A model generated the notes under the pieces. It saw nothing but the letters and a program-made list of their open reading frames with translations, had not been told where the DNA came from and searched no databases. Both the position numbers and the translations under genes were made by a program. Source: Actinomadura macra NBRC 14102 (lineage in GTDB: Bacteria > Actinomycetota > Actinomycetes > Streptosporangiales > Streptosporangiaceae). Taken from it: a stretch of DNA of 64,000 bases. The stretch covers positions 186,001-250,000 of the forward strand of contig NZ_BCQT01000005.1 of NCBI RefSeq assembly GCF_001552215.1, in the 5' to 3' direction. Within the stretch, counting starts at the first letter, position 1; each line of letters opens with the position of its first letter. Shown here piece after piece: positions 37,469-48,255 of this stretch.

Positions 37469-38434
37469 CTAAGTTCGCTGCCCAGAGGCCGTCCGGCCCT
37501 TTCGGCCCATGACGACACCCCACATCGCGCGCTGGACGAGCAGCGTCGCCGTCCCGGCGATGATCATCCCGGCGAAGTTCACGGCGAGCTGGAGCAGCGA
37601 GCCGTTGATCTCGCTGACGTGCCGGAGGGCGAGCGCGACCGCGAGGTTGCCCGCGGCGGGCAGGGTGGTGACGGAGATGAAGACCCCCACCAGCGCGGAC
37701 GACTTCCCGGCGGTCAGCGAGAGCACCCCGGCGCCGCCCGCGAGCAGCGCGACGATGAACGACCAGCGATCCGGGGTGTAGATGAAGGCGGTCAGCGGAC
37801 GCTCGTCGGGGAGCCGTGACATCTCGATCACCCCGATCCAGTGGCTGACCAGAGCGCACACATAAGTGATCGCGATGGCGATGAGGAATCCGATGACCAG
37901 CGTCCGCGTCGCCTGGGCGATCCGCCACGGCTGGCGGCGCGTCAGCCCGTAGCAGATGGCGGCGATGGCGGCGAACTCCGGGCCGAGCACCATCGCGCCG
38001 ACCAGCAGGACCGGCGAGTCGATCAGCGCGGCGATGGCCGCCAGCTGGGTCGACAGCACCAGGAACGTCACGAACGTCCAGGTCAGCGCCGTACCCTCGC
38101 TGACCTGCCGGTCGAGCTCCGCCCAGACCACGGCGTCGTCGCCGTGTCCGGGGGCCCGTTCCTCGGCGATCTCCGCGGCGTCCGACAGCGAGAGGTCGAT
38201 CTTCTCGATCGCGATGGAGCCGTCGCGCTCCAGCCCGAGCGCCCGCAGGTCTGCGAGCACTTCGTTGGCGGCCTCCCGGGCGATGTCGCTGGTCACCAGA
38301 TCACCGCGTGGTGAGCGCGCCGCGTCCGGGATGACGACGAGATTCGTCGCGCCGTGGCTTGCGGTCAGCATCGTGCAGACGGCTTCGGTGCGGTCGGCTG
38401 GGACGATCACTCTGAGGTGCAGCACGCCGTACAT
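37469..38434 (-). CDS. DUF389 family membrane protein
   Basis: 321 aa. The cytoplasmic N-terminal region (residues 1-100, MYGVLHLRVIVPADRTEAV onward) is followed by about seven membrane helices, beginning TWTFVTFLVLSTQLAAIAALI and the conserved LVGAMVLGPEFAAIAAICYGL, which identify the TIGR00341/DUF389 family. The start ATG at 38434 gives the family-typical N-terminus; the open frame upstream is a composition artefact. Function is not established. Confidence 0.85.
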   Translation of the reverse strand: MYGVLHLRVIVPADRTEAVCTMLTASHGATNLVVIPDAARSPRGDLVTSDIAREAANEVLADLRALGLERDGSIAIEKIDLSLSDAAEIAEERAPGHGDDAVVWAELDRQVSEGTALTWTFVTFLVLSTQLAAIAALIDSPVLLVGAMVLGPEFAAIAAICYGLTRRQPWRIAQATRTLVIGFLIAIAITYVCALVSHWIGVIEMSRLPDERPLTAFIYTPDRWSFIVALLAGGAGVLSLTAGKSSALVGVFISVTTLPAAGNLAVALALRHVSEINGSLLQLAVNFAGMIIAGTATLLVQRAMWGVVMGRKGRTASGQRT

Positions 38435-38542
38435 CGTGCCGCATGAGTGGCGGGGCCGCCCGGGCGCCACCGCAGGTCGTACAGTGTGATCGTTTAACTC
38501 CGGCGAAGTCGGCGAAACCCCACATAAACTCCGGGTGGTGAC

Positions 38543-39217
38543 GTGATGACGTGGCGCAATCGCGTGGTGGCGGTGGGGCTCGCGCTGGTAGTACCGCTGG
38601 CCGGCGGCTGCGACGGCAGCGTGGGCCTGTCCGACACCGGCTCCCCGGGAGCGTCCGGCTCCCGTCCCGGCGCCGGCGAGTCGGGACGGGCGCGCAAAGA
38701 CCTCTCCGGACTCCGCGTCGCGTCGGAGGGCAGCGGTGGCGGCTACAAGCGCGACCAGTTCGGGACGCGGTGGAAGGACACCGACCACAACGGCTGCGAC
38801 CAGCGCAACGACGTCCTCGCCCGCGACCTCACCCGCGTGGACAAGAAGGGCAGATGCGTCGTCACGTCCGGCCACCTGCACGACCCCTACAGCGGCAAGG
38901 ACATCACCTTCGCCAAGTCCGACGCCGCCGAGGTGCAGATCGACCACGTCTACCCGCTCGCCCTCGCCTGGCGCATGGGCGCCTCGCGCTGGGACGAGGA
39001 CCGGCGCGAGCGCTTCGCCAACGACCACATCAACCTGCTCGCCGTGTGGGGCGTCCCCAACCGGCAGAAAAGCGACTCCGGGCCCGGCGAGTGGAAGCCG
39101 CAAAAAGGCTTCCAGTGCACCTACGCGGTCAAGTACGTCGCTGTAGCTAAGAAGTACGAACTACCCGTGACCCGCGCCGACCACAACGCCCTCCAGGACT
39201 TCCTCGCACGCTGCTGA
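38543..39217 (+). CDS. Secreted HNH/DUF1524-type nuclease-like lipoprotein
   Basis: 224 aa. The N-terminus is a signal sequence (RNRVVAVGLALVVPLAGGC) with a plausible lipobox ending at Cys23, then a Ser/Gly-rich linker. The catalytic region contains QIDHVYPLALAWRMG and ANDHINLLAV, the DUF1524 His-Asn layout, with cysteines in NGCDQRND, GRCVV and FQCTY. Such proteins are predicted extracellular nucleases; activity is inferred. It is divergent from the DUF389 gene and stands alone, with no immunity gene apparent beside it. Confidence 0.82.
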   Translation: MMTWRNRVVAVGLALVVPLAGGCDGSVGLSDTGSPGASGSRPGAGESGRARKDLSGLRVASEGSGGGYKRDQFGTRWKDTDHNGCDQRNDVLARDLTRVDKKGRCVVTSGHLHDPYSGKDITFAKSDAAEVQIDHVYPLALAWRMGASRWDEDRRERFANDHINLLAVWGVPNRQKSDSGPGEWKPQKGFQCTYAVKYVAVAKKYELPVTRADHNALQDFLARC

Positions 39218-39253
39218 GCCTCTCCGGCCGCACGCGCCCCATATGCTCGACGC

Positions 39254-39580
39254 ATGAGCAAGGAATCCCACGAGCAGTCACCCAACGGCGAAGTCACCGG
39301 CGCGGCGGCCGAGCGTCCCCGCGTCCGCACCGAACGCGGCGTCGGCGCCCGAGCGACGGGCGCCGAGGTCACCGGCGCGTCCGCGACCGGCCTCACCCTG
39401 CGCCTCGGCAACGGCCTCGGCTCCCTCGCCCTCGGATCCATGGCGCTCGGCGCCCTCGCCATCGGCGCCGTCGCCATCGGCAAGCTCGTGGTCAAGCGCG
39501 CCGTCATCGAACATCTCCAGGCCGGCACCGTGGAGATCAAGCACCTCAAGGTCGGCCGCCTGGACATCGACGCGAGCTGA
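39254..39580 (+). CDS. Small protein with a hydrophobic five-residue repeat
   Basis: 108 aa, no family recognised. After a polar N-terminus (about 45 residues) comes LGSLALGSMALGALAIGAVAIGKL, a regular repeat of the form A-L/I-G-A/S-x with Gly every fifth residue. The C-terminus, VIEHLQAGTVEIKHLKVGRLDI, continues a beta-like rhythm. This looks like a short solenoid or a membrane-associated helix. ATG 39254 follows the nuclease gene by 36 nt on the same strand, so they may share a transcript. Its function is unknown. Confidence 0.6.
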   Translation: MSKESHEQSPNGEVTGAAAERPRVRTERGVGARATGAEVTGASATGLTLRLGNGLGSLALGSMALGALAIGAVAIGKLVVKRAVIEHLQAGTVEIKHLKVGRLDIDAS

Positions 39581-39663
39581 TTCCCATCCCGGCCCGGATG
39601 CTCGCCCTCGGCCTCGCCCCACCGCACAGGTAGCGACCTCGCGTGACGGCCGGGGCCGCAGGT

Positions 39664-41007
39664 CTAGCCCAGGGTCGTCCGGACGACGCCGACCAGGTGC
39701 TCGGCGACCGACCGGGCCCGGTCGTGCGACGCCGCCTCCACCATCACCCGCACCATCGGCTCGGTACCGCTCGGCCGGATCAACACCCGGCCGGTGTCAC
39801 CGAGCTCCGCCTCGGCCACCGCGACGGCCTCCGCCAGCTCCGGCGAGGTCTTCGCACGCGCACGGTCCACGTCCCGAACGTTGATCAGCACCTGGGGCAG
39901 CCGGTGCATCACCTTCGCCAGTTCGTCCAGCGGACGGCCCCGCCGCGCCATCGCCGCCAGCAGATGCAGGCCCGTCAGCACACCGTCCCCGGTCGTCGCA
40001 TGGTCCAGCATGATCACGTGGCCGGACTGCTCGCCGCCGAAACCGAACCCGCCGTCCTTCATCGCCTCCAGCACGTAACGGTCGCCGACCGCGGTCTCCA
40101 CCACGGTGATGCCGGCCTCCCGCATCGCCAGCTTGAACCCGAGATTGGACATCACGGTCGCGACCACCGTGTCGGCGGGCAGCGCACCCGCCTCCCGCAG
40201 GTCCAGCGCCAGGATCGCCATGATCTGATCGCCGTCCACGATCTCACCCGAGGCCGTCACCGCCAGGCAGCGGTCGGCGTCACCGTCGTTCGCGATCCCC
40301 GCGTCCGCGCCGTGCTCCCGGACGGCCCGCTGCAACGCCTCCAGATGCGTGGACCCGCAGCCGGAGTTGATGTTCAACCCGTCCGGCGCCGTCCCGATCG
40401 TGATCACCTCGGCACCCGCGCGGCGCATCGCCTCGGGTGCCACATCGCTGGACGCGCCGTTCGCACAGTCCACCACGACGCGCAGCCCGTCCAGCGACAC
40501 CGGCAACGTCGTCATCAGGTGCGCCACGTACTGCTCGACGGCGCCGTGCGCCTCCCGGACCCGGCCGACCCCGGCACCCGTCGGCGGCTCCCACTCCGCG
40601 CCAAGACTTGCCTCGATCCGGTCCTCGATCGCGTCCGCCAGCTTGTAGCCGCTGCGGTCGAAGAACTTGATCCCGTTGTCGGGGGCCGGGTTGTGCGACG
40701 CCGACAGCATCACGCCGAGGTCCGCGTCCAACGCGTGCGTCAGGTACGCCACCGCCGGCGTCGGCAGAACACCGAGCCGCAGCACCTCCACACCCGCACT
40801 CGCCAGGCCCGCCACGACGGCGGCCTCCAAGAACTCACCCGACGCCCGCGGGTCACGTCCGACCACCGCGAGCGGCCGATGTCCCTTGAAGGCGCCCTCC
40901 TCGCCCAGCACCCGCGCCGCCGCCACGGACAGGTCCATCGCGAGAGGAGCGGTCAGATCGCGGTTGGCGAGCCCGCGGACGCCATCGGTGCCGAACAGAC
41001 GACCCAC
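39664..41007 (-). CDS. glmM: Phosphoglucosamine mutase
   Basis: 447 aa. It converts glucosamine 6-phosphate to glucosamine 1-phosphate on the way to UDP-GlcNAc. The phosphoserine loop [16 protein letters not shown], the metal loop NDGDADRCL, the substrate loop GGEQSGHVI and the C-terminal phosphate loop [14 protein letters not shown] are all present. It follows rpsI with a 166-bp gap containing a hairpin, in the usual actinobacterial rplM-rpsI-glmM order. Confidence 0.97.
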   Translation of the reverse strand: MGRLFGTDGVRGLANRDLTAPLAMDLSVAAARVLGEEGAFKGHRPLAVVGRDPRASGEFLEAAVVAGLASAGVEVLRLGVLPTPAVAYLTHALDADLGVMLSASHNPAPDNGIKFFDRSGYKLADAIEDRIEASLGAEWEPPTGAGVGRVREAHGAVEQYVAHLMTTLPVSLDGLRVVVDCANGASSDVAPEAMRRAGAEVITIGTAPDGLNINSGCGSTHLEALQRAVREHGADAGIANDGDADRCLAVTASGEIVDGDQIMAILALDLREAGALPADTVVATVMSNLGFKLAMREAGITVVETAVGDRYVLEAMKDGGFGFGGEQSGHVIMLDHATTGDGVLTGLHLLAAMARRGRPLDELAKVMHRLPQVLINVRDVDRARAKTSPELAEAVAVAEAELGDTGRVLIRPSGTEPMVRVMVEAASHDRARSVAEHLVGVVRTTLG

Positions 41008-41123
41008 AGTTCAACTCTCCCCAGAAAAGACGAAAGACCGCGCGGACGCGCCGTGCGGTCAAATCTAACGGGCATGCCAGGCCGGAGCGGCACGCAAAGG
41101 CCGCACCTGGCCTCCGGAAACGC

Positions 41124-41167
41124 GTACGAGCCGCCGCGCCCGCCGGAGCGGGTGCGACGGCTCGTAC
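41124..41167 (-). terminator. Hairpin after rpsI
   Basis: GTACGAGCCG and CGGCTCGTAC are perfect 10-bp arms around a partly paired GC interior. It lies 7 bp past the rpsI stop on the minus strand and is followed by GCGTTTCC. It probably separates rpsI from glmM or sets their ratio. Confidence 0.6.
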
Positions 41168-41173
41168 CGACGA

Positions 41174-41692
41174 TCAACGCTTGCTGTACTGCGGCGCCTT
41201 GCGGGCCTTCTTGAGACCGGCCTTCTTGCGCTCCGGCACCCGCGCGTCACGGGTGAGGAACCCGGCCTTCTTCAGCGCCGGACGGTGCTCGATGTTCGCG
41301 AACTGCAGCGCGCGGGAGATCCCGAGGCGCAGCGCACCGGCCTGGCCGGTGGTGCCGCCGCCGTTCACCCGCGCGAGCACGTCGAACTGGCCCTCCAGGC
41401 CCAGCAGCACGAACGGCTCGTTCACGATCTGCTGGTGGACCTTGTTGGGGAAGTACTGGTCCAGGGTCCGGCCGTTGATCTTCCACTGGCCCGAACCGGG
41501 AACGATGCGGACCCGCGCGATGGCCTGCTTGCGGCGGCCGGTGCCCGCCGCCGGGCCCGTCGCGACCGGCTGGCCGAGAAGATTCTCGCCCGCGGTCTCG
41601 GGGGTCTCGGTGCTGTACTCGGACGGCGCGTCCTCGTACGAGTCGAGCTCGGCGCCCTCCGCGGGCGCTTCCGTGCCGGTGGTGTCGTCCAC
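41174..41692 (-). CDS. rpsI: 30S ribosomal protein S9
   Basis: 172 aa. The core [17 protein letters not shown] begins at about residue 52, and the tail [12 protein letters not shown] reaches the decoding centre. An acidic N-terminal extension of some 50 residues ([16 protein letters not shown] onward) precedes it, as in other actinobacteria. GTG 41692 has GAGGAGA five bases upstream. It follows rplM by 88 nt, and the two are normally co-transcribed. Confidence 0.95.
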   Translation of the reverse strand: MDDTTGTEAPAEGAELDSYEDAPSEYSTETPETAGENLLGQPVATGPAAGTGRRKQAIARVRIVPGSGQWKINGRTLDQYFPNKVHQQIVNEPFVLLGLEGQFDVLARVNGGGTTGQAGALRLGISRALQFANIEHRPALKKAGFLTRDARVPERKKAGLKKARKAPQYSKR

Positions 41693-41780
41693 TGTTCTCC
41701 TCGGTGTTCTAGCCAGGGCGGCTGGCCCGATCATCGGGTGCCCCGGCGGCCTCAGGGTCGCGCACTCGCGTGCGCGGGTG

Positions 41781-42233
41781 TCACTTGACGATCTGGCTGA
41801 CCTGCGTGATCTCGAACGGCACCGGCTTCTGCGCCTGGTGCGGGTGCTCCGGACCGGCGTAGACCTTCACCTTGCCGAACATCTGCCGGCCGAGGGTGTT
41901 CTTGGGCAGCATGCCCTTGATCGCCTTCTCGACGGCCCGCTCGGGGTGCTTGGCCAGCAGGTCGCCGTAGGCCACCGAGCGCAGACCCCCCGGGTAACCG
42001 GAGTGCCGGTAGGCCTTCTTCTGCTCCAGCTTGTTGCCGGACAGAGCCACCTTCCCGGCGTTCACGATGATGACGAAGTCACCGGTGTCGAGGTGCGGCG
42101 CATAGATCGGCTTGTGCTTGCCCCGAAGCAGCTGCGCGACCTGACTGGCAAGACGGCCCAGCACGACATCGGTCGCGTCGATGACGTACCACTGACGCTG
42201 AACGTCAGCGGGCTTAGGGGTGTACGTGCGCAC
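41781..42233 (-). CDS. rplM: 50S ribosomal protein L13
   Basis: 150 aa. Typical L13 sequence: [18 protein letters not shown], then [18 protein letters not shown] and AVKGMLPKN-like [15 protein letters not shown]. The GTG at 42233 gives the family-standard [15 protein letters not shown] start. It heads the rplM-rpsI unit; the divergent gap upstream holds a dispersed repeat. Confidence 0.97.
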   Translation of the reverse strand: MRTYTPKPADVQRQWYVIDATDVVLGRLASQVAQLLRGKHKPIYAPHLDTGDFVIIVNAGKVALSGNKLEQKKAYRHSGYPGGLRSVAYGDLLAKHPERAVEKAIKGMLPKNTLGRQMFGKVKVYAGPEHPHQAQKPVPFEITQVSQIVK

Positions 42234-42631
42234 GGTCGTAGACCTTCGTTTCTCGTCGACTTCTCAGCGGATATCCTGCTCGCGCCGATCAGAGGTCTGC
42301 ATCCGACCTGGCGCTCCGGGACGCCGGGACCCGCGCGAACACACGGAGGCACACCGGCTCGTCATGGCGATCCGCCCCCGCCCAAGCAGGCACGCGACGG
42401 CACACACAACAAACCCGCAGAATACCCAGCCGCCTGGCAGGGGGTCAAATTTTGCCGTGGGGGCGCCCCCCGAACCCCCCGGCTGCGTGACTCGCCGTCT
42501 CCTCGCTCGGCTCCCGTGACCGGCGATCGGGGTTCAACGGCCGCCGGACTGGGGCTTGGATCTCTCCTCGGCTGGTGGGGGTGGGTGGGGACGATCATTT
42601 TGGGGGAATGTTCAGGATTTCGGGCTTATAT
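42234..42631. other. Divergent intergenic region, rplM to CAP-domain gene
   Basis: 398 bp without a gene. It contains the promoters of both genes and repeat family B copy 2 (42458-42509). The right end has CTTATATATGGATAAGG, an A/T-rich patch that could be a -10 region if the downstream gene starts later than assigned. Confidence 0.45.
42458..42509. repeat. Dispersed repeat family B, copy 2
   Basis: 52 nt matching 21913-21963. The G-run, the C-run, ACCCCCCGGCTGCG and the ACTCGCC-TCTCCTC-CTCG tail are in the same order and spacing. GGGGGCG with CGCCCCC can form a small hairpin. Confidence 0.65.
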
Positions 42632-43552
42632 ATGGATAAGGTGCGGCCGTCCGGTCCACGCCGGCATGTTCCGGCCCGCACCCGGGAGCCCCCGCTGTCT
42701 TCTCCCCGCAGACCCGGCCCACCGGCCGGACGCCATCAACCCGGCGGCCGTGGCACCGCTTTTCCCGAGGCCACCGACACCCTTGGCGGTGGCCGGCACT
42801 CCCGTCCCGGCCTTCCACCGAAGCGCAGGCGCTCCGGCTCCAGGACGGTGCTCGCCGTCGGGGTGACGGCCACCGCCGTCACCCTCGCCATCGGGACGGG
42901 GGTCGCGCTCGACCGGCTCGTGCTGCCGGAGTTGCGGTCCGAGCAGACCGCCGCGGCCGGGCTCACCACGAGTCCCCAGGCGGCCGAGTCGTCTGACGTG
43001 CCGGACAGCGGCACCGAGCCGCGCAGGGATCCCGCCGGCAAGCCGGCGCCCACGGACACCGAGCAGGCACCGCCGTTGAAGTCGATGCCCCCGCGGGCGC
43101 GTCCCTCGGTGCGGCCGTCCGAGACGAAGAAGCCGAAGGCCAAGGACAAGCCGCCCGGGGAGAGCGTGGGGGGCTCGGGGCCCGAGGCGACCGTCACTGA
43201 GCTGACCAACGCCGAGCGCGCCAAGGCGGGGTGCAAGGCGCTGAGGGTGGACGAGCGGCTCGCGACGGCCGCCGGTAGGCATTCGGCCGACATGGCGGCG
43301 AACGGTTACTTCGACCACACCTCGCGCAACGGCGACAGCCCGTGGAAGCGGATGGAGGACGCCGGGTATCCGAGCCCTGGGGCGGAGAACATCGCCAAGG
43401 GCTACGCGACCGCTGCGGCCGTGGTCGCGGGCTGGATGAAGAGTCCAGGTCACCGCGCCAACATCCTGAACTGCGACCTGCGCGCCATCGGCGTCGGGAT
43501 GGCCGCCGGGGCGGGCGGCCCGTTGTGGACACAGGACTTCGGCTGGAAGTGA
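42632..43552 (+). CDS. CAP (SCP-like) domain extracytoplasmic protein
   Basis: About 306 aa. A basic N-terminal stretch precedes one membrane helix (TVLAVGVTATAVTLAIGTGVAL), then a Pro/Lys-rich linker. The C-terminal 120 residues are a CAP domain: LTNAERAKAGCKALRVDERL, HSADMAANGYFDHTSRNGDSPW, AENIAKGY and SPGHRANILNCDLRAIGVG. Bacterial CAP proteins are secreted or surface-bound and their role is mostly unknown. The start is uncertain: ATG 42608 has GGGGGA too close, and ATG 42632 has no clear ribosome binding site. Confidence 0.82.
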   Translation: MDKVRPSGPRRHVPARTREPPLSSPRRPGPPAGRHQPGGRGTAFPEATDTLGGGRHSRPGLPPKRRRSGSRTVLAVGVTATAVTLAIGTGVALDRLVLPELRSEQTAAAGLTTSPQAAESSDVPDSGTEPRRDPAGKPAPTDTEQAPPLKSMPPRARPSVRPSETKKPKAKDKPPGESVGGSGPEATVTELTNAERAKAGCKALRVDERLATAAGRHSADMAANGYFDHTSRNGDSPWKRMEDAGYPSPGAENIAKGYATAAAVVAGWMKSPGHRANILNCDLRAIGVGMAAGAGGPLWTQDFGWK

Positions 43553-43571
43553 CACGGGCCTCTGACCTTCA

Positions 43572-43595
43572 GCGAACCGCGGACGCCCGGTTCGC
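43572..43595 (+). terminator. Hairpin after the CAP-domain gene
   Basis: GCGAACCG and CGGTTCGC are 8-bp perfect arms around CGGACGCC, 20 bp past the stop. There is no T-tract. It separates the CAP gene from the paralogue pair. Confidence 0.5.
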
Positions 43596-43660
43596 CCCCA
43601 TGTCATGGTGGGTGTTCCGAAGGTCCAGAGCCCTGAATGAGGAACGGTAAGGTCCAAGCC

Positions 43661-44683
43661 ATGGGTTATCCGGGCGATCAAGGCAAGCCCGGCGGCTGGC
43701 CGTCCCCGCAGCCGCCGCAAGCGCCGTACGGCCCCGGAGGCGAAAGGCCGGAGGCGTCGCCGTACGGCACCGACTATGACGAGTCCCCCTTCGCTCCGCG
43801 CGCCGAGGGGGAGCCATCAGGCACCGGCCCGCTCGGCGCCTTCGGCGGCACCGTCGACTCGGCCCCGTGGGGGGACGAAGCGGGCGGTGCCCAGTCCTTC
43901 GAGGCGCCGCCCTTCGAGGCGTCGCCGGACGGCGGTGCCCACCCGCCCGCGCGCCGCCGCAACCTGCCGCTCATCATCGGCGGCGCGGTCGCGGCCGGCC
44001 TGGTGCTCATCGGCGGCGGTGTCGGGCTGTCGTCCATGCTGAAGGACGACCCGAAGCCGAAGCGCGCCGCGCCGGCGCCGTCCGCCTCCACGGCCAAGAC
44101 CAAGGTGAGCCCGAGCGTCCCGCCGCTGGAGCCGGTGAAGCTCAAGAGCCGCACGACCGACCCCAAGGCGCTGACCCTCACCGAGGTTTTCGGCAAGTCG
44201 TCCTTCAAGGTCGGCAAGCAGAAGTACATCCGGACGGCCGTCAGCTCCACGAAGGGATGTACGGGCGTCGTCGGCGGCACGACGTTGACCTCGACTCTCA
44301 AGAAGGGCGGCTGTGCGCAGGCCCTGCGCGCCACCTACGCACTCGGCTCGGGAAGTCTGATCGGCACCGTCGGCGTCATGAACCTCAAGACCGAGGCCGC
44401 CGCCAAGCAGGCGGTGAAGGCCGCCGGGAACAAGGACGCGTTCCTCCAGGCCCTGCCGGGCAAGGGCGTGTCCAAGACCAACGGCAAGGGCGAGGCGCTC
44501 GGCACGTCCGAGGCGTTCGGCCACTACGTCATCATGACGTGGGTCCAGCGGCCGGACGGCAAGAAGATCGCCACCAAGTACCACTCCGTCGTCCGCGTCT
44601 TCGGGGCCCAGCTCGTCAAGGGCAGCGGGCTGTCGCTGGCCCTGCACTACAGGGAAACCGAAGGCAAGCCCATCCAAAAGTGA
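43661..44683 (+). CDS. Single-pass membrane protein, paralogue 1
   Basis: 340 aa. The cytoplasmic N-terminus is Pro/Gly/Ser-rich (GGWPSPQPPQAPYGPGG and so on). One membrane helix, LPLIIGGAVAAGLVLIGGGVGL, precedes an extracytoplasmic domain of about 180 residues. That domain starts DPKALTLTEVFGKSSFKVG, contains KGCTGVVGG and GGCAQALRATY, and ends HYRETEGKPIQK. The same domain, DPKGL-TEVF, occurs in the next gene. I recognise no named family. ATG 43661 is preferred over an upstream ATG at 43637. Confidence 0.75.
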   Translation: MGYPGDQGKPGGWPSPQPPQAPYGPGGERPEASPYGTDYDESPFAPRAEGEPSGTGPLGAFGGTVDSAPWGDEAGGAQSFEAPPFEASPDGGAHPPARRRNLPLIIGGAVAAGLVLIGGGVGLSSMLKDDPKPKRAAPAPSASTAKTKVSPSVPPLEPVKLKSRTTDPKALTLTEVFGKSSFKVGKQKYIRTAVSSTKGCTGVVGGTTLTSTLKKGGCAQALRATYALGSGSLIGTVGVMNLKTEAAAKQAVKAAGNKDAFLQALPGKGVSKTNGKGEALGTSEAFGHYVIMTWVQRPDGKKIATKYHSVVRVFGAQLVKGSGLSLALHYRETEGKPIQK

Positions 44684-44707
44684 CCGCTTTGAATACTCTG
44701 GCTGCTT

Positions 44708-46387
<1,680 letters not shown>

Positions 46388-46395
46388 CCGCCGGG

Positions 46396-47265
46396 TCAGG
46401 ACGGTGGCTCGCCGCCGTCCACGGCGGCCGCCGCGGCGGCGTTGAGCGTCCGGACGCGGCGGGTCTCCTGCGCGCGCCTCGCAAGGCTCTCGTCCCCCGG
46501 GTAGCGGATCTCCTCCAGCGACAGCCCGTGGGCGGGGGCCACGTTGACGCCGGAGTCGCGGACGCGCGCCGCCAGCACCTGCGCAGGCCACTCCGGCTCG
46601 CGGCGGCCGTCGCCGACCATGAGCAGCGCGCCGACGAGCGCGCGGACCATGGAGTGGCAGAACGCGTCGGCCTCGACGGTGGCGAGCGCCAGGTGCGGGT
46701 CACGGTCGTCGCGCGCCCACTCGTAGCGCAGCAGTTCGCGGATGGTCGTCGCGCCCTCACGCCGGCGGCAGTACGCGGCGAAGTCGTTCTCGCCCACCAG
46801 CAGCCGCGCGGCCTGGTTCATCCGCTCCAGGTTCAGCGGACGGGGATGCCACAGGACGTCGTGGCGGCGCAGCGGCGCCACGCCCACCGGGTTGTCGCAG
46901 ACGCGGTACACGTAGCGGCGGGAGAGGGCGGAAAAGCGCGCGTCGAAGCCCTCGGGCGCGATCGACACCCGCCATACCCGCACGTCCGGGGGCAGCAGCC
47001 CCGCGAGGCGGCGCGGCATCGTGCCGTTGATCGCCGAGTACGCGGCGACCGGGACCACCAGGTGCGCGACCTGGGCGGCGGCGTGCACGCCGGCGTCGGT
47101 GCGGCCGGCGACGGTGAGCATGGGCGGCGGGTCGAGCCGCAGCATCCGGGCCAGGGCGTCCTCGATCACGCCCTGGACGGTCCGCTGGTTCGGCTGCCGC
47201 GCCCAGCCCGCGAAGTCCGACCCGTCGTAGCCGATGTCGAGCCGGAGTCGTACCAATGCGGTCAT
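46396..47265 (-). CDS. truA: tRNA pseudouridine synthase A
   Basis: 289 aa. It isomerises U38-U40 in tRNA anticodon stems. The catalytic Asp lies in [10 protein letters not shown], after the start [27 protein letters not shown]. The region [19 protein letters not shown] is the second conserved block. The ATG at 47265 is preferred over a TTG eight codons upstream. It sits downstream of rplQ across a terminator hairpin, the standard actinobacterial position. Confidence 0.95.
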   Translation of the reverse strand: MTALVRLRLDIGYDGSDFAGWARQPNQRTVQGVIEDALARMLRLDPPPMLTVAGRTDAGVHAAAQVAHLVVPVAAYSAINGTMPRRLAGLLPPDVRVWRVSIAPEGFDARFSALSRRYVYRVCDNPVGVAPLRRHDVLWHPRPLNLERMNQAARLLVGENDFAAYCRRREGATTIRELLRYEWARDDRDPHLALATVEADAFCHSMVRALVGALLMVGDGRREPEWPAQVLAARVRDSGVNVAPAHGLSLEEIRYPGDESLARRAQETRRVRTLNAAAAAAVDGGEPPS

Positions 47266-47397
47266 GTCAGCTGGGCTGTCCTTCTCCAACGTTCGTCCGT
47301 TCCCCCCGATGAGCCGCGTTCATCGGGCACTCCTCTGACCTGCTCCCCAGCGAATCGTCGCCCCCTTGACATGACCATGAGATCAAGTCTGGCAAAG

Positions 47398-47437
47398 ATC
47401 AGGCCCACCGTCTCGTACCGACGACGGTGGGCCTGAT
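47398..47437 (-). terminator. Intrinsic terminator of the rplQ end of the alpha operon
   Basis: 15-bp perfect arms ATCAGGCCCACCGTC and GACGGTGGGCCTGAT around a 10-nt loop, 42 bp past the rplQ stop. On the minus strand it is followed by CTTTGCC. It separates rplQ from truA. Confidence 0.8.
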
Positions 47438-47479
47438 GAACCGTGGCAAGATAACGGCCGCAGGACCGTAATCGCACGG

Positions 47480-48004
47480 TTACTTGTCGTCCGTTTCCGC
47501 ATCCTTGGTGTCCGCGGCCTCGGTGCCGGCGGCCTCGGGCTCGGCGGCCTCGGGCTCGGCCTTGCTGAGCGTGACCTCGTCCTCAGCGGGCGCGTCCGCC
47601 TCGGCGGGCTTGGCCGCCGGGGCGGCCTTGGCAGTCGAGGCCGTCAGCTGCTCCTGCACCAGCTCGATCACGGCCATGGGGGCGTTGTCGCCCTTGCGCG
47701 GCCCGATCTTGGTGATGCGGGTGTAGCCGCCCGGACGGTTCTCAAAGCGCGGCGCGATCTCGGTGAAGAGCTCGTGCACGACGCCCTTGTCGCGGATGAC
47801 CTTGGCGACCTGGCGACGGTTGTGCAGGTCGCCGCGCTTCGCCTTGGTGATCAGCTTCTCCGCCAGCGGGCGCACCCGCCGGGCCTTGGCCTCGGTGGTG
47901 GTGATGCGGCCGTGCTCGAACAGCGCCGTGGCCAGGTTCGCCAGGATCAGGCGCTGGTGCGCGGCGCTGCCGCCGAGGCGGGGGCCCTTGGTGGGCTGAG
48001 GCAT
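47480..48004 (-). CDS. rplQ: 50S ribosomal protein L17
   Basis: 174 aa. The core is [21 protein letters not shown] then [24 protein letters not shown]. The C-terminal 60 residues are an Ala/Glu/Pro-rich acidic tail absent from shorter homologues but frequent in actinobacteria. ATG 48004 is the family start, with GGAAG upstream; a frame extension to 48022 is not needed. It is the last gene of the alpha operon, separated from rpoA by a 251-bp repeat-bearing gap. Confidence 0.96.
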   Translation of the reverse strand: MPQPTKGPRLGGSAAHQRLILANLATALFEHGRITTTEAKARRVRPLAEKLITKAKRGDLHNRRQVAKVIRDKGVVHELFTEIAPRFENRPGGYTRITKIGPRKGDNAPMAVIELVQEQLTASTAKAAPAAKPAEADAPAEDEVTLSKAEPEAAEPEAAGTEAADTKDAETDDK

Positions 48005-48106
48005 GGTGCTTCCTTCCTGCATCGGCCGTATCAGGTACCGATGTCAGCCGGACACGGTGAGGGACGCTCCCCCACCGCGGGGGTGTGCCAAGGTCTCCGT
48101 TCAGAG

Positions 48107-48189
48107 ACCTCAGCGCTCACGCGAGCGCGAAGGCTGCCCGCGTGGGGCAAAGCCGAAGGCAAGCCCCACGCGGGCAGATCGCGAAGCGA
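48107..48189. repeat. Inverted-repeat element in the rpoA-rplQ spacer
   Basis: The core is a perfect 15-bp inverted repeat, CTGCCCGCGTGGGGC at 48134-48148 and GCCCCACGCGGGCAG at 48163-48177. It is flanked by CCTCAGCG and GATCGCGAAGCGA, both also present in repeat copy 52369-52470. It could be a diverged family A member with its own stem. It lies inside an otherwise tightly packed operon and might attenuate rplQ. Confidence 0.6.
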
Positions 48190-48255
48190 TGACGCGCTCG
48201 CCCAATCGTGGTCAGGGTCCGAGCCGCCGGGCGAGGATCCTGGGCCAGGATTGAA

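Noticed and set aside
42608..42631. An earlier start for the CAP-domain protein at ATG 42608
   Set aside because: GGGGGA sits directly against that ATG, too close for a ribosome binding site, and the added residues are not conserved-looking. It remains possible.
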